This document shows positions 23,341-32,665 of a stretch of 64,000 bases of DNA, in pieces (position 1 is the first letter of the stretch; every line of letters begins with the position of its first letter). The notes under the pieces were generated by a model that saw only the letters and a program-made list of their open reading frames with translations, had not been told where the DNA came from and did not search any database. The position numbers and the translations under genes were made by a program. Source of the DNA: an uncultured Clostridia bacterium (GTDB taxonomy: Bacteria > Bacillota > Clostridia > Christensenellales > Borkfalkiaceae); assembly GCA_944336975.1 (NCBI GenBank), contig CALVLH010000004.1, positions 50,846 to 114,845 on the forward strand. Direction: 5' to 3'.

Positions 23341-25068
23341 TTGAAACATCTGTTTTCCTGTTTGAAGCCGTATCGGAAAGAGGCGATCCTCGCGCCGCTG
23401 TTCAAACTGCTGGAAGCGAGCCTCGAACTCATCGTCCCGCTGGTCGTCGCGGCGATCGTGGATGTGGGCATCGCGCAGGGAGACACGGGCTATATCGTGA
23501 AGATGGGGCTTCTTCTGGTGGCGTTCGGGATCGTGGGGTTGGCGTTTTCGCTGACCGCGCAGTTCTTCGCCGCCCGCGCCGCCGTCGGCGCGTCCGCCCG
23601 CCTGCGCGATCTCGTATTCGGAAAATTGCAGTCGCTCTCCTTCTCGCAGATCGACTCCCTCGGGACGTCTACGATGATCACGCGCATGACGAGCGACGTC
23701 AATCAGGTGCAGACGGGCGTCAACATGACGCTCCGTCTGTTTTTGCGCTCGCCGTTCATCGTGTTCGGCGCCATGGTCATGGCGTTCGTCGTCGATGTGC
23801 AGGCGGCGCTCGTCTTTCTCGCGGTCATCCCGCTGCTCGCGGTCGTCGTCTTTGCGGTGATGGCGGCGTGCATGCCCCTCTATCGGAAAGTGCAGGAGAG
23901 GTTGGATAAGGTCTATCTCTCCACCCGCGAAAATCTGGCGGGCGTGCGCGTCATCCGCGCATTCTGCAAGGAAGAGAGCGAAGGGAAGCAGTTCGAAGAG
24001 CGCAACGGCGATCTGTGCCGTTCGCAGAAGAAGGTGGGCAGGATCGCCGCGCTCACCAATCCGCTCACTTATGTGCTCATCAACGCGGCGGTCATCGTAC
24101 TCGTCTACGTCGGGGCGCTCCGCGTGGACGGCGGCGCATTGCAACAGGGCGACGTCATCGCCCTCTACGGCTATCTCTCGCAGATCCTCATCGAGTTGAT
24201 CAAACTCGCCAACCTCATCGTGACCATGACGAAGGCGGTGTCTTGCGAAAAGCGGTTGGAAAAGGTGCTGGAAATGGAAGGGGAACCCTCCGTCCTCCTC
24301 GAAGAAGAGGCGGCGCCCGAAGGCGCCGATCCCGAAGAGGAGATCCGCTTCGAACACGTCGGGCTCACCTATGAAGGCGCGGGCGCGCCCTCGCTCACGG
24401 ACATCGATTTTACCGTCCGCAAAGGGGAAACGATCGGCGTCATCGGCGGCACAGGCTCGGGTAAGACCTCGCTCGTGCACCTCATCCCCCGCTTTTACGC
24501 GGCGACGGAGGGGAGCGTGCGCTTCCGCGGCAGGGACGTGCGCGGTATCCCCGCGGAAGAACTGCGAGAAAAGGTTGCCGTCGTCCTGCAAAAGGCGGTG
24601 CTGTTCAAAGGAAGCATCCGCTCCAATCTGCTCTGGGGCAATCCCGGGGCGACGGACGAGGAACTGCTCGCGGCGGCGGAAACGGCGCAGGCTTCGGACG
24701 TGCTCGCGGTCAAAGGCGGGCTGGACGGCGAAGTGGCGCAGGAGGGCAAGAATCTCTCGGGCGGACAGCGTCAGCGGCTGACCATCGCCCGCGCGCTCGT
24801 GCGGAAGCCGGAGATCCTCATCCTCGACGATTCCGCGTCCGCGCTCGATTACGCGACGGACGCGCGTCTGCGCAAGGCATTGAAACATACGGGGAGCACG
24901 GTGTTCATCGTGTCCCAGCGCACGGCGTCCATCCTGCACGCGGACAAGATCGTCGTGCTCGACGACGGGCGCGCCGTCGGGATCGGCACGCACGAAGAAC
25001 TTTTAAAGTCCTGCGAGGTCTACCGCGAGATCTACCGTTCGCAGTTCAAAGAGGAGGATCGGGCATGA
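23341..25068 (+). CDS. ABC exporter half-transporter 1 (membrane domain plus degenerate-site ATPase)
   Basis: This 575-residue type IV ABC exporter subunit has six helices (residues 1 to about 310) and an ATPase domain: Walker A G-G-T-G-S-G-K-T-S, signature L-S-G-G-Q-R-Q-R-L, Walker B I-L-I-L-D-D. The residue after Walker B is Asp rather than the catalytic Glu, as in the non-hydrolytic site of heterodimeric exporters such as TM287/288 and BmrCD. The start is TTG 23341, with AAGGAG 6 bases upstream and the expected L-K-H-L-F-S start; no ATG fits. It overlaps the next gene by four bases. Confidence 0.9.
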   Translation: MKHLFSCLKPYRKEAILAPLFKLLEASLELIVPLVVAAIVDVGIAQGDTGYIVKMGLLLVAFGIVGLAFSLTAQFFAARAAVGASARLRDLVFGKLQSLSFSQIDSLGTSTMITRMTSDVNQVQTGVNMTLRLFLRSPFIVFGAMVMAFVVDVQAALVFLAVIPLLAVVVFAVMAACMPLYRKVQERLDKVYLSTRENLAGVRVIRAFCKEESEGKQFEERNGDLCRSQKKVGRIAALTNPLTYVLINAAVIVLVYVGALRVDGGALQQGDVIALYGYLSQILIELIKLANLIVTMTKAVSCEKRLEKVLEMEGEPSVLLEEEAAPEGADPEEEIRFEHVGLTYEGAGAPSLTDIDFTVRKGETIGVIGGTGSGKTSLVHLIPRFYAATEGSVRFRGRDVRGIPAEELREKVAVVLQKAVLFKGSIRSNLLWGNPGATDEELLAAAETAQASDVLAVKGGLDGEVAQEGKNLSGGQRQRLTIARALVRKPEILILDDSASALDYATDARLRKALKHTGSTVFIVSQRTASILHADKIVVLDDGRAVGIGTHEELLKSCEVYREIYRSQFKEEDRA

Positions 25069-26810
25069 AAAAGACGCAAAAAGGCACGTTCCGCCGCATT
25101 CTTCGCTATCTGAAACCCTATTCGGGTTATCTCGTCCTGACCATATTCCTCGCGATCGTCACGGTCGCGCTCACCCTCGCCGTGCCCTATTTCGTGGGGC
25201 TTGCCATCGACTGTATCGTCGGGGCGGGCGAAGTGGATTACGCGCGGCTGGGCGATCTGTTCCTGCTCATCGGCGGGAGCGTGGCGGCGACCGCGCTCGC
25301 GCAGTGGCTGATGAGCCTTTGCAACAACAAGATCGCCTATCACGTCCTCGCGGACGTGCGGCGGGACGCCTTCCGCAAGATCCGCACCCTGCCCCTGCGC
25401 TATCTCGATTCCCGCGCCTACGGGGAGCTTGCGAGCGTGGTCATCACGGACGCGGAGCAGTTCTCGGACGGGCTCCTGCTCGGCTTCACGCAACTCTTTA
25501 CGGGCGTCATGACCATCGTCGGCACGCTCGGGATCATGCTCGTCATGCGCTGGCAGATCGCGCTCGTGGTATTCTGCATCACGCCGCTCTCGCTGTTCGC
25601 GGCGAAGTTCATCGCCTCGCGCACCTATTCCATGTTCCGCAAACAGTCTCAGACGCGCGCCGAACAGACGGCGTTCATCGACGAGATGGTGGGGAACCTC
25701 AAAGTCGTCAAGGCGTATACGCACGAGGACGAGAACGAGGAGCAATTTTCCGAGATCAACGAGCGCCTGCGCAAGTGCTCGCTCCGAGCCATCTTCTTTT
25801 CGTCCACGACCAATCCCGTCACGCGGTTCGTCAACTCCGTCGTATACGCGGCGGTCGCGCTGGTCGGCGCGTTCACCGTCATCGCCACGGGCGGGGTGTT
25901 TTCGGTGGGAAATCTTACCACCTTCCTTTCTTACGCCAACCAATACACCAAGCCGTTCAACGAGATCACCGAAGTGATCACAGAATTCCAGAACGCGCTT
26001 GCCTGTGCGGCGCGCATCTTCGCTCTCATCGAAGAGGAAGATCAGGTCTCCGACGCGGGCAACGCCGAGCTGGGCAGGGCGGAAGGGAACGTTTCTCTCC
26101 GCAACGTGGCGTTTTCCTATTCGCCCGACCGTCCGCTCATCGAAAACCTCAACGCGGAAGCGTGCGCGGGCAAGAGGATCGCGATCGTCGGCCCCACGGG
26201 ATGCGGCAAGACGACGGTCATCAATCTCCTGATGCGCTTTTACGACGTGGACGGGGGGAGCATCTGCGTGGACGGCAAGGACATCCGCACGCTCACCCGC
26301 CATTCTCTGCGCGAAAACTACGGCATGGTATTGCAGGAAACGTGGCTGAAAAAGGCGACCGTGCGCGAAAACCTGTGCATGGGCATGCCGGACGCGACGG
26401 AAGAGGAAATGATCGCCGCGGCGAAGGCGGCGCACGCGCATTCCTTCATCAAGCGTCTGCCGCAGGGATACGATACCGTCATCGGCGACGAGGGTTCTCT
26501 CTCGCAGGGACAGAAGCAGCTTTTGTGCATCGCGCGTATCATGCTCTGCCATCCGCCCATGCTGATATTGGACGAAGCGACCAGTTCCATAGACACCCGT
26601 ACGGAAGTCAAGGTGCAGGACGCCTTTGCGAAGCTCATGCAGGGCAGGACGTGTTTCATCGTCGCGCACCGCCTGTCCACCATTCGCACCGCCGATCTCA
26701 TCCTCGTCATGAATGCGGGAAAGATCGTGGAACAGGGCACGCATGAAGAACTGCTCGCCAAAGGCGGATTTTATGCGCAGCTCTACCATGCGCAATTCGA
26801 AGCGGTGTAA
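25065..26810 (+). CDS. ABC exporter half-transporter 2 (consensus ATPase)
   Basis: The 581-residue partner of the preceding gene has six helices and an ATPase with Walker A G-P-T-G-C-G-K-T-T, signature L-S-Q-G-Q-K-Q-L-L, Walker B M-L-I-L-D-E-A-T-S-S-I-D and an H-loop A-H-R-L-S-T. The catalytic Glu is intact. Together the two form an asymmetric heterodimer, typical of multidrug or lipid exporters. ATG overlaps the previous stop (ATGA). Substrate unknown. Confidence 0.92.
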   Translation: MKKTQKGTFRRILRYLKPYSGYLVLTIFLAIVTVALTLAVPYFVGLAIDCIVGAGEVDYARLGDLFLLIGGSVAATALAQWLMSLCNNKIAYHVLADVRRDAFRKIRTLPLRYLDSRAYGELASVVITDAEQFSDGLLLGFTQLFTGVMTIVGTLGIMLVMRWQIALVVFCITPLSLFAAKFIASRTYSMFRKQSQTRAEQTAFIDEMVGNLKVVKAYTHEDENEEQFSEINERLRKCSLRAIFFSSTTNPVTRFVNSVVYAAVALVGAFTVIATGGVFSVGNLTTFLSYANQYTKPFNEITEVITEFQNALACAARIFALIEEEDQVSDAGNAELGRAEGNVSLRNVAFSYSPDRPLIENLNAEACAGKRIAIVGPTGCGKTTVINLLMRFYDVDGGSICVDGKDIRTLTRHSLRENYGMVLQETWLKKATVRENLCMGMPDATEEEMIAAAKAAHAHSFIKRLPQGYDTVIGDEGSLSQGQKQLLCIARIMLCHPPMLILDEATSSIDTRTEVKVQDAFAKLMQGRTCFIVAHRLSTIRTADLILVMNAGKIVEQGTHEELLAKGGFYAQLYHAQFEAV

Positions 26811-26840
26811 TCGGGCGGCGAAGGGTTGCGGAGACAAGAT

Positions 26841-28514
26841 ATGAGAAACAAAATAGGTAAAATCAAAGACAAGGCGTATCATTACGGCGTACAGCTCGTC
26901 GCCGTGGGAGCGCTCACGGGGCTGTTTGCGGGGATCGCGGTCACGCTGTACAACGTGCTCGCTAACATCGGAGAGGGATTTTCGAGGGACATCTACGAGA
27001 TCGTGCGTGAAACACCCGCCTTCATCCCGCTTCTTTTTCTCGCGCTGTTTTTAGGCGCGATCGTCATCGGCGGCGTGGTAAAATTCATTCCCATGATCCG
27101 CGGGAGCGGCATTCCGCAGACGGAGGGAGCGACGCGCGGTTTGCTGCATTTCCGCTGGTATCAGGTGCTGACGGGGATGTTCGCGGCGAGCCTTGCGACC
27201 ATCTTTCTGGGGCTTTCCGCGGGCAGCGAAGGCCCGAGCATCCAGATCGGCGGCGCGTGCGGGTACGGGACCGCCGACCTTCTCAAACGCAAGGAGACGG
27301 TACGCCGCTATCAGATCACGGGCGGCGCCTGCACGGGACTTGCGGTCGCCTTCAACGCGCCCGTAACGGGCATGGCGTTCGCCTTCGAGGAAGCGCATAA
27401 GCGTTTCACGCCCGAAGTGTTCGTGTGTGCGTTCTCGTCTGTCATCGTCGGCGTGATCACGCGCAATCTCCTGCGCCCGCTCCTCGGCTTTCCCGTGGAA
27501 TCCACCTTCACGACCTTTTCCTTCACGGCGCCCGACATGTTTTCTTATCTGTATATCCTGCTTGCCGCGCTCGTGTGCGCGTTTGCGGGCGTCGCGTTCT
27601 ATTTCCTCGTCTTCCGCGCCAAAAAACTGTTCGCGAAGATCACCTTCTGGAAGGGGATGGGGAAAATGCTCATCCCGTTCATGCTCGCGGGGATCTTCGG
27701 TCTCATCACCGTCTATGCGATGGGCGGCGGACACGAACTCATCCAGGCGCTGGGCAGTAAGAGCGAAGGCATGGAACTCATCTTTTCTTCCCCGCTTTGG
27801 GCGACGCTGCTCATCGTGTTCGCGTTCAAGTTTATCGTTTCCGTCGTCAATATGGGCGCGGGCGTGCCCTGCGGCGTGTTCATCCCCATGCTCGCCGTAG
27901 GCGCCTGCCTGGGCGCGCTGTTGAGCCTTCTGTGCGTACAGATGGGCATGGATCCCGCTTATTCGGACGTGATGATCATGATCTGCATGGCGACATTCTT
28001 CACCACGATCGTCAAAGCGCCCGTGACGGGCATCGTCATGGTCGTGGAGCTGACCTGGTCGTTCACTTTTCTCCTGCCCGTGGTCATGGGCGTTGCGGTG
28101 GGGTATCTCGTCGGCGACGTCTTCCACACACAGCCCATCTACGATAAACTGCTCGAAGGGATCGTCGAAGAGCAGAAGGTGCGCGAAGGCGCGAAGAAAG
28201 AGACGGTACGTCTGCGCGTGGTAAAGGGCAGTACGGCGGATGGCCGCGCCGTCCGCGACATCCTCTGGCCGTCCGACGCGCTGGTCATCGCGCTCAGCCG
28301 CGGCGGTACAGCCATCGTCCCCGACGGCGAAACGGTGCTCGAGGCGGGCGACGAGATCACGATCGTCGGCGAGACGTCCGATTACAAGTCGTTCGCGGAA
28401 GACCTTGCGGTCACGGTGGGCGAGATCATCCCGCCCTCGGATGCAACGTCCGCCGAAGCTCTGTCCGCGGCGGAGGAGCAAGGGGAAGCCGAAAAAAATA
28501 ATACGAAAGCGTAA
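26841..28514 (+). CDS. ClC-family chloride channel/H+ antiporter with TrkA_C domain
   Basis: This 557-residue protein has three ClC selectivity motifs: G-S-G-I-P near residue 91, G-S-E-G-P near residue 130 (usual form G-R-E-G-P, so Arg is Ser here while the gating Glu is kept) and G-V-F-I-P near residue 353. The internal proton-glutamate region F-E-E-A is present, which fits Cl-/H+ exchange. A soluble TrkA_C/RCK-C-type domain follows the last helix (about 455-535). ATG 26841 has GGAGACAAG before it. It sits 30 bases after the ABC genes and may share their transcript. Confidence 0.9.
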   Translation: MRNKIGKIKDKAYHYGVQLVAVGALTGLFAGIAVTLYNVLANIGEGFSRDIYEIVRETPAFIPLLFLALFLGAIVIGGVVKFIPMIRGSGIPQTEGATRGLLHFRWYQVLTGMFAASLATIFLGLSAGSEGPSIQIGGACGYGTADLLKRKETVRRYQITGGACTGLAVAFNAPVTGMAFAFEEAHKRFTPEVFVCAFSSVIVGVITRNLLRPLLGFPVESTFTTFSFTAPDMFSYLYILLAALVCAFAGVAFYFLVFRAKKLFAKITFWKGMGKMLIPFMLAGIFGLITVYAMGGGHELIQALGSKSEGMELIFSSPLWATLLIVFAFKFIVSVVNMGAGVPCGVFIPMLAVGACLGALLSLLCVQMGMDPAYSDVMIMICMATFFTTIVKAPVTGIVMVVELTWSFTFLLPVVMGVAVGYLVGDVFHTQPIYDKLLEGIVEEQKVREGAKKETVRLRVVKGSTADGRAVRDILWPSDALVIALSRGGTAIVPDGETVLEAGDEITIVGETSDYKSFAEDLAVTVGEIIPPSDATSAEALSAAEEQGEAEKNNTKA

Positions 28515-28543
28515 GTTTTTTGACAATGGAAGATCTTTCCTCG

Positions 28544-28570
28544 CGCGGCGGAGTATATCCGCCGCGTTTT
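28544..28570 (+). terminator. Terminator after the ClC gene
   Basis: A 9-bp stem (28544-28552 with 28558-28566) followed by TTTT lies 30 bases after the ClC stop. Confidence 0.75.
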
Positions 28571-28767
28571 GCGTACAAAATGAATAGCGAAAGGGAGATG
28601 CGTTTCTTCCGTTGCGTTAGAGGCGAAACGCGCGGACGGGACGGCGGACGGAGCGGAAAGGCGCAATCGCGCACGGAGACGCTTTGTCCGTTGTCGTTAT
28701 CGTCGCGCCGACCGCCTGCCGCGGCACGGAACGGGACAAGCAGAGCTTCCTTTCGGAAGGAGAAATC

Positions 28768-28887
28768 ATGAAAAAGACGCAGAACAAGATGCAGAACAAG
28801 AGCGGCGAAGCGCAGAACAACCGCAACGGCGCGGAAAACTGCGGCAAGGCGAAGAAATCGAACGGAAACGTCGAGAACTGCCGCTGA
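28768..28887 (+). CDS. Tiny Asn/Lys/Gln-rich protein (39 residues)
   Basis: ATG 28768 has a very strong ribosome site (GGAAGGAG). The peptide is composed almost entirely of K, N, Q, G, E, A and S, with two M/A-Q-N-K/N-type repeats and two Cys (N-C-G-K, E-N-C-R). It resembles small Asn/Gln/Lys-rich clostridial proteins that I have seen near sporulation genes, but I cannot name a family. Its TGA shares a base with the ATG of the next small gene, implying coupling. Confidence 0.6.
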   Translation: MKKTQNKMQNKSGEAQNNRNGAENCGKAKKSNGNVENCR

Positions 28888-29018
28888 TGCAGAAGAAGAA
28901 AAGCCGCCTTGCAAAGGGCGCAAAGATGCGTTCGGAAGAGGACGCGCTCGGGAGTTATACGGGAGTCGTCTCGGACGATTGCCACGAGAAACCCGTTCAG
29001 GACGCGGACGATCTGTAA
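28887..29018 (+). CDS. Tiny acidic-tailed protein ending P-V-Q-D-A-D-D-L (43 residues)
   Basis: It starts one base inside the previous stop (TGATG). A basic head (M-Q-K-K-K-S-R-L-A-K) is followed by S-Y-T-G-V and the end E-K-P-V-Q-D-A-D-D-L. I associate that ending with small conserved clostridial proteins of unknown role, from memory and unverified. No membrane segment or signal. A terminator follows at 29065. Confidence 0.6.
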   Translation: MQKKKSRLAKGAKMRSEEDALGSYTGVVSDDCHEKPVQDADDL

Positions 29019-29064
29019 CGCGAAAGAAAAAGCCGTCCGCTGCGGACGGATCACGCGAAAAGGG

Positions 29065-29094
29065 GGACGCGGCTTTGTGCCGCGTCCTTTCTTT
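29065..29094 (+). terminator. Terminator after the tiny gene pair
   Basis: A 9-bp stem (29065-29073 with 29079-29087) with a 5-base loop is followed by TTTCTTT. Confidence 0.85.
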
Positions 29095-29285
29095 GCACCC
29101 GCTCGTCCCCGTTGCCTTGCCGCATTTTGTGCCGCCCGCCGCCGCTTTTTCTTTGCTTTTCGGGCAAGAAAGAAGCGGTTTGATTTTTTCAAAAAATTCC
29201 TATCAAAATGATATGAAAAACAGTCGATGAAACGCGGCGGGTATGATATAATGGCGCCTCGGAAAAAGAAAAGGAGAATACTTCA

Positions 29286-31026
29286 TTGAAACATAAGATT
29301 ACAGCGTTATTGCTTGCCGCCGTACTCGCTTTCGTTGCGGCGGCGGGTTCATCCTGTTCGATCTTTCTCGGCGGGGAAGATCCCGACCAGGGTGTGACCG
29401 AGCCGGGCGGAGAGGACGGAACGGAAGAAGGGGGAGAAGCCCCCGCGTGGAAAAGCAGGCGTATCTCGACGAGCTCGGATATGATTACGCTTCCGTCGGA
29501 TACGGTTCGCTTTCCGTCAATCGCGATGCGGACGGGGATCCCCTGTCGCTTTATGCGGACGGAGAGGAGAAGGAATACGAACACGGATTTTTTGCGCATG
29601 CCTATTCTGTTCTGGTGTTCGAGGGACTTCAGACGCGAGGATTCACGCGGTTCACGGCGACCGTCGGCATCCATAAGACGGCGCGTGTGAACAATACGCA
29701 GGCGAGCGTCGTGTTCAAAGTGCTCGTCGACAATCGGGAGGAATATGTTTCCGAACTGTTCGGCGCATATACCGAAGAGGACAGCGTGGAGGTGAACGTG
29801 GAGGGCGCGGATCGCATTGCCCTCATCGCCGACTCGGTCGGCGGGAACGGCAACGATCATGCCGTCTGGGCGGACTGCAAGCTCACCTATTATAATGCGA
29901 TCAAACCTGATTTGCAGGCTTACGACGCAGAATTTCCTTCGCCCTATCAGGTGACGTCTGACAATATCCTTTCCCTCGCGCGGGCGACGGCGGCGGACGG
30001 GAGCGACCTGACCGACCGCATCAGCTATACCACCGATTATCGGGAGGGGCAGACGGGCGAGTTTTCTCTCACCTATCGCGTGAGCGACGGCGTCGCGACG
30101 GCGGAAAAAACGGTGAAGATGACCGTCCTTTCCCCGCAGCGCTTCGTGGTCGGCGCGTCGGAGGAATATCTCACCGCGCCGTTTGCCGATTTCGTCTATT
30201 ACGGGCGCAGTCAGCTGAGCGCACAGTCGCGCCTTGCGTACGATCTGCTCATGGAAAAACTGCTCAAAGTAGACCTGTCCGATTCGACTGTCAGCTCGCT
30301 CACTGTCGATCTGCAGGCGGAGGGCATCTACGTTTTCCCGAGCGAAGCGGCGAAGATCAAGAGTTATCTGATCTACGACGAGGCGCGCCTTTATTTTCTC
30401 TATTACTGGCGGGCGGGGGAAGGCGCGGGCGTAACGTATACGACGGAGAACGGATTTATCCGCACGATTACCATGCCGCTCAATAACGGCGTGAACGGAT
30501 ATTATCGCGGTCAGGACAACATCGCCGCCTATCGCAAGGCGGAAGAGGAGGTCTCCGCGTGGTTCGAAGGGCTTTCCTTCGACATGACGGACGCGCAGCT
30601 TCTCTATCCCGTTCAGAACGCCTATCGCGTGAGCATCACTTACGACAACGTCTATGCCTTCCGCACCGTGTCACTGTACGCAGGCGGCGCGGAGCGGGAG
30701 TTTTCCGACGGGCTTTACACCAAGGCGAACGGCACGTTCTCGCTCGCGTTCGACATCTCGGGCATGGGTTACACGCATTTCTCCGCGAATGTGGGAGTGG
30801 ATAAGGTCATCCGCGACAACGTGCCGTGGGGTTCTTATGCCAACGCGACGGCGCGCGTCTATGCGGACGGAGAACTGCTCTACGAGCAAAAAACATCGGC
30901 TGGAAGGCGGACTATTCCTCCTTTGCCGTACGGCTTCCCGACGGCGCGCGCACGCTTACGTTGGAGATCGCCGATACTTCGGGGCAGGGCGGCGTCGGCT
31001 GGGGCGACTGTCTGCTCTATCGCTGA
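29286..31026 (+). pseudogene. NPCBM-domain lipoprotein gene with two frameshifts
   Basis: Frame 1 from ATG 29286 gives a signal peptide with lipobox G-S-S-C and an acidic G/E/D-rich linker. The homologous reading then continues in the -1 frame near the G5 and C5 runs at 29430-29444, giving an NPCBM domain (about 29495-29900), an Ig-like segment, a middle domain and the start of a second NPCBM domain. A second -1 shift at an A6 run (30888-30893) restores the domain's end (G-W-K-A-D-Y...V-G-W-G-D-C-L-L-Y-R), stopping at 31026. It could be a decaying gene, slippage-dependent expression or assembly errors. NPCBM domains bind carbohydrates at the cell surface. Confidence 0.8.
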
Positions 31027-31032
31027 GAGAGG

Positions 31033-31077
31033 GCGGGCGCGCTTTCCTGCGGGAAAGCGCGCCCGCTTCTTTTTTTC
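31033..31077 (+). terminator. Strong terminator after the NPCBM gene
   Basis: A 15-bp stem (31033-31047 with 31052-31066) with a 4-base loop is followed by TTCTTTTTTT. Its placement right after the stop at 31026 supports that reading frame as the true end. Confidence 0.92.
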
Positions 31078-31087
31078 GGCGTTCGTG

Positions 31088-31116
31088 TTGTAAAACGCGC
31101 GCGGGTGTGGTATAAT
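31088..31116 (+). promoter_or_regulatory. Promoter for the HtrA-like gene
   Basis: TTGTAA, 17-base spacer, TATAAT (31111-31116). The leader to ATG 31241 is about 120 bases and contains a second -10-like TATAAT near 31200. Confidence 0.65.
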
Positions 31117-31240
31117 AGAGGGGAAAAATTATGGGCGGAATGAGCGCATAAATTTACCTATTTTTCACACAACAATGGAAAAATAAGCATACTCCGCTGA
31201 TATAATTTGGAAAAATTTGCAAACATGAGGTCATATCGGT

Positions 31241-32599
31241 ATGAAAAAGAGAAGGATCGCGGCGCTTTCCTGCGCGGCGCTCTCGGGCGCGGCGCTGTTC
31301 ACGTTCAGCGCGTGTTTTGATTTCGGATCGACTTCGCTCGATTCAAAGTATCCCTATGAGATCGCTTCCGAACTCGGTTACGACGGCTCGGAAGCGAGTT
31401 GGCTGGCGTCTCTTTCGGGAAACGACGGCGGCGCCGAGATCCGCGCGATCTACGACGAAGCGGTCGCAGAGGGATTCGAGGGAAGTTTTCTCGAATTTCT
31501 GCAGGAATATCTCACCGTCTCCGCGGACGATTCCGCCGCGGTCAACCGCGCCCTGATGTCCACGGTCAGCGTGTGGTGTACCTTTTCCGAGCAGGTCGTC
31601 TCCGGCGGCATCTGGCGTCCGGGGGTAACCACTCAGCAGACGACCAGCGCGGGCTCGGGCGTCATCTATTCGCTGGACAAATCGGCGGGCGACGCATACG
31701 TCATCACCAATTATCACGTCGTATATAATAAGGACAGTGCGGGGACGGAAACGGTCTCGCACATCAGCGACGACATCACGCTTTACCTGTACGGCGGTGA
31801 GTTCGACGGCGGCGCCATCGAGGCGACGTACGTCGGTGGCGCGATGGATTACGACATCGCCGTTCTCCGCGTGGAGGACAGCGAGGTACTCAAAGCGAGT
31901 TCCGCGCGCGAGGCGGTCGCCGCCAATTCGGACGCGGTGACCGTGGGCGAGACGGTATATGCGGTCGGCAATCCCGAGGGGAGCGGCATTTCCGCTTCTT
32001 CGGGCATCGTCTCCGTCGATTCGGAGTATATCTCCATCGCTTCGTCCGACGAAACGACCACGCTCTCTTTGCGCGAGATCCGCACGGACGCGGCGGTCAA
32101 TCACGGCAATTCTGGCGGCGGGCTGTACAACGCGGACGGAAAGCTCATCGGCATCGTCAACGCTAAGACGGAAGAAGACGGCGTGGAGGGGATGGGATAT
32201 GCGATCCCCGCCAACCTCGCCCTTTCGGTGGCGCAGAACATCATCGACAACAGCGCATATCGCGGCGCGCTCCGCGCGACGCTTGGAATCACGTTGGAGG
32301 TGACGGACAGCAAAGCCGTTTATGACGATCTGACGGGGAAGGCGTACATCGAGGAGAGCGTGTCGGTCTCTGCCGTGACCTCGGCGCCCGCGAGCGGAGC
32401 GCTCAAAACGGGCGACGTCCTTTACAGCATTTCGCTCAACGGGCGGGAACAGGTCATCACGCGGATGTATATGGCGACCGATCTCATGTTCGGCGTGAGA
32501 AAAGGGGATACGGTGACGTTTAAGGTGTATCGCGACGGCCAGCTCGTTTCCGCGGACATCACCTTCGACCGCGATTCATATTTCACGCTTTACGATTAA
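31241..32599 (+). CDS. HtrA/DegP-like serine protease lipoprotein with PDZ domain
   Basis: The 452-residue protein has a signal peptide with lipobox F-S-A-C (Cys27) and two helical motifs of the Y-E-I-A-x-E-L-G-Y-D-G-S-E-A-S-W type (about 38-90). A trypsin-like domain follows with His159 (T-N-Y-H-V-V), Asp205 (M-D-Y-D-I-A-V) and Ser291 (N-H-G-N-S-G-G-G, where Pro is usual instead of His). A PDZ domain occupies about 350-445. It is a surface protease for protein quality control or processing. Terminator at 32615. Confidence 0.9.
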   Translation: MKKRRIAALSCAALSGAALFTFSACFDFGSTSLDSKYPYEIASELGYDGSEASWLASLSGNDGGAEIRAIYDEAVAEGFEGSFLEFLQEYLTVSADDSAAVNRALMSTVSVWCTFSEQVVSGGIWRPGVTTQQTTSAGSGVIYSLDKSAGDAYVITNYHVVYNKDSAGTETVSHISDDITLYLYGGEFDGGAIEATYVGGAMDYDIAVLRVEDSEVLKASSAREAVAANSDAVTVGETVYAVGNPEGSGISASSGIVSVDSEYISIASSDETTTLSLREIRTDAAVNHGNSGGGLYNADGKLIGIVNAKTEEDGVEGMGYAIPANLALSVAQNIIDNSAYRGALRATLGITLEVTDSKAVYDDLTGKAYIEESVSVSAVTSAPASGALKTGDVLYSISLNGREQVITRMYMATDLMFGVRKGDTVTFKVYRDGQLVSADITFDRDSYFTLYD

Positions 32600-32614
32600 G
32601 AAGAAAAGGAAAAT

Positions 32615-32652
32615 AAAAGCGGCGGCGCGTTGCAAAACGCGCCGCCGCTTTT
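32615..32652. terminator. Bidirectional terminator between htrA-like gene and glf
   Basis: A 17-bp stem (32615-32631 with 32636-32652) has AAAA on one side and TTTT on the other, so it works for both convergent genes. Confidence 0.92.
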
Positions 32653-32665
32653 TGGCGTCAAACGT

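Noticed and set aside
28801-28885. Repeated CAGAACAA/GAACTGC-like blocks considered as a short CRISPR-like repeat
   Set aside because: They are in-frame Gln/Asn/Lys codons of the tiny protein, irregular in spacing and without spacers.
31131-31151. A six-codon frame just after the HtrA promoter, considered as a leader peptide
   Set aside because: Too short and without a run of regulatory codons or competing hairpins.
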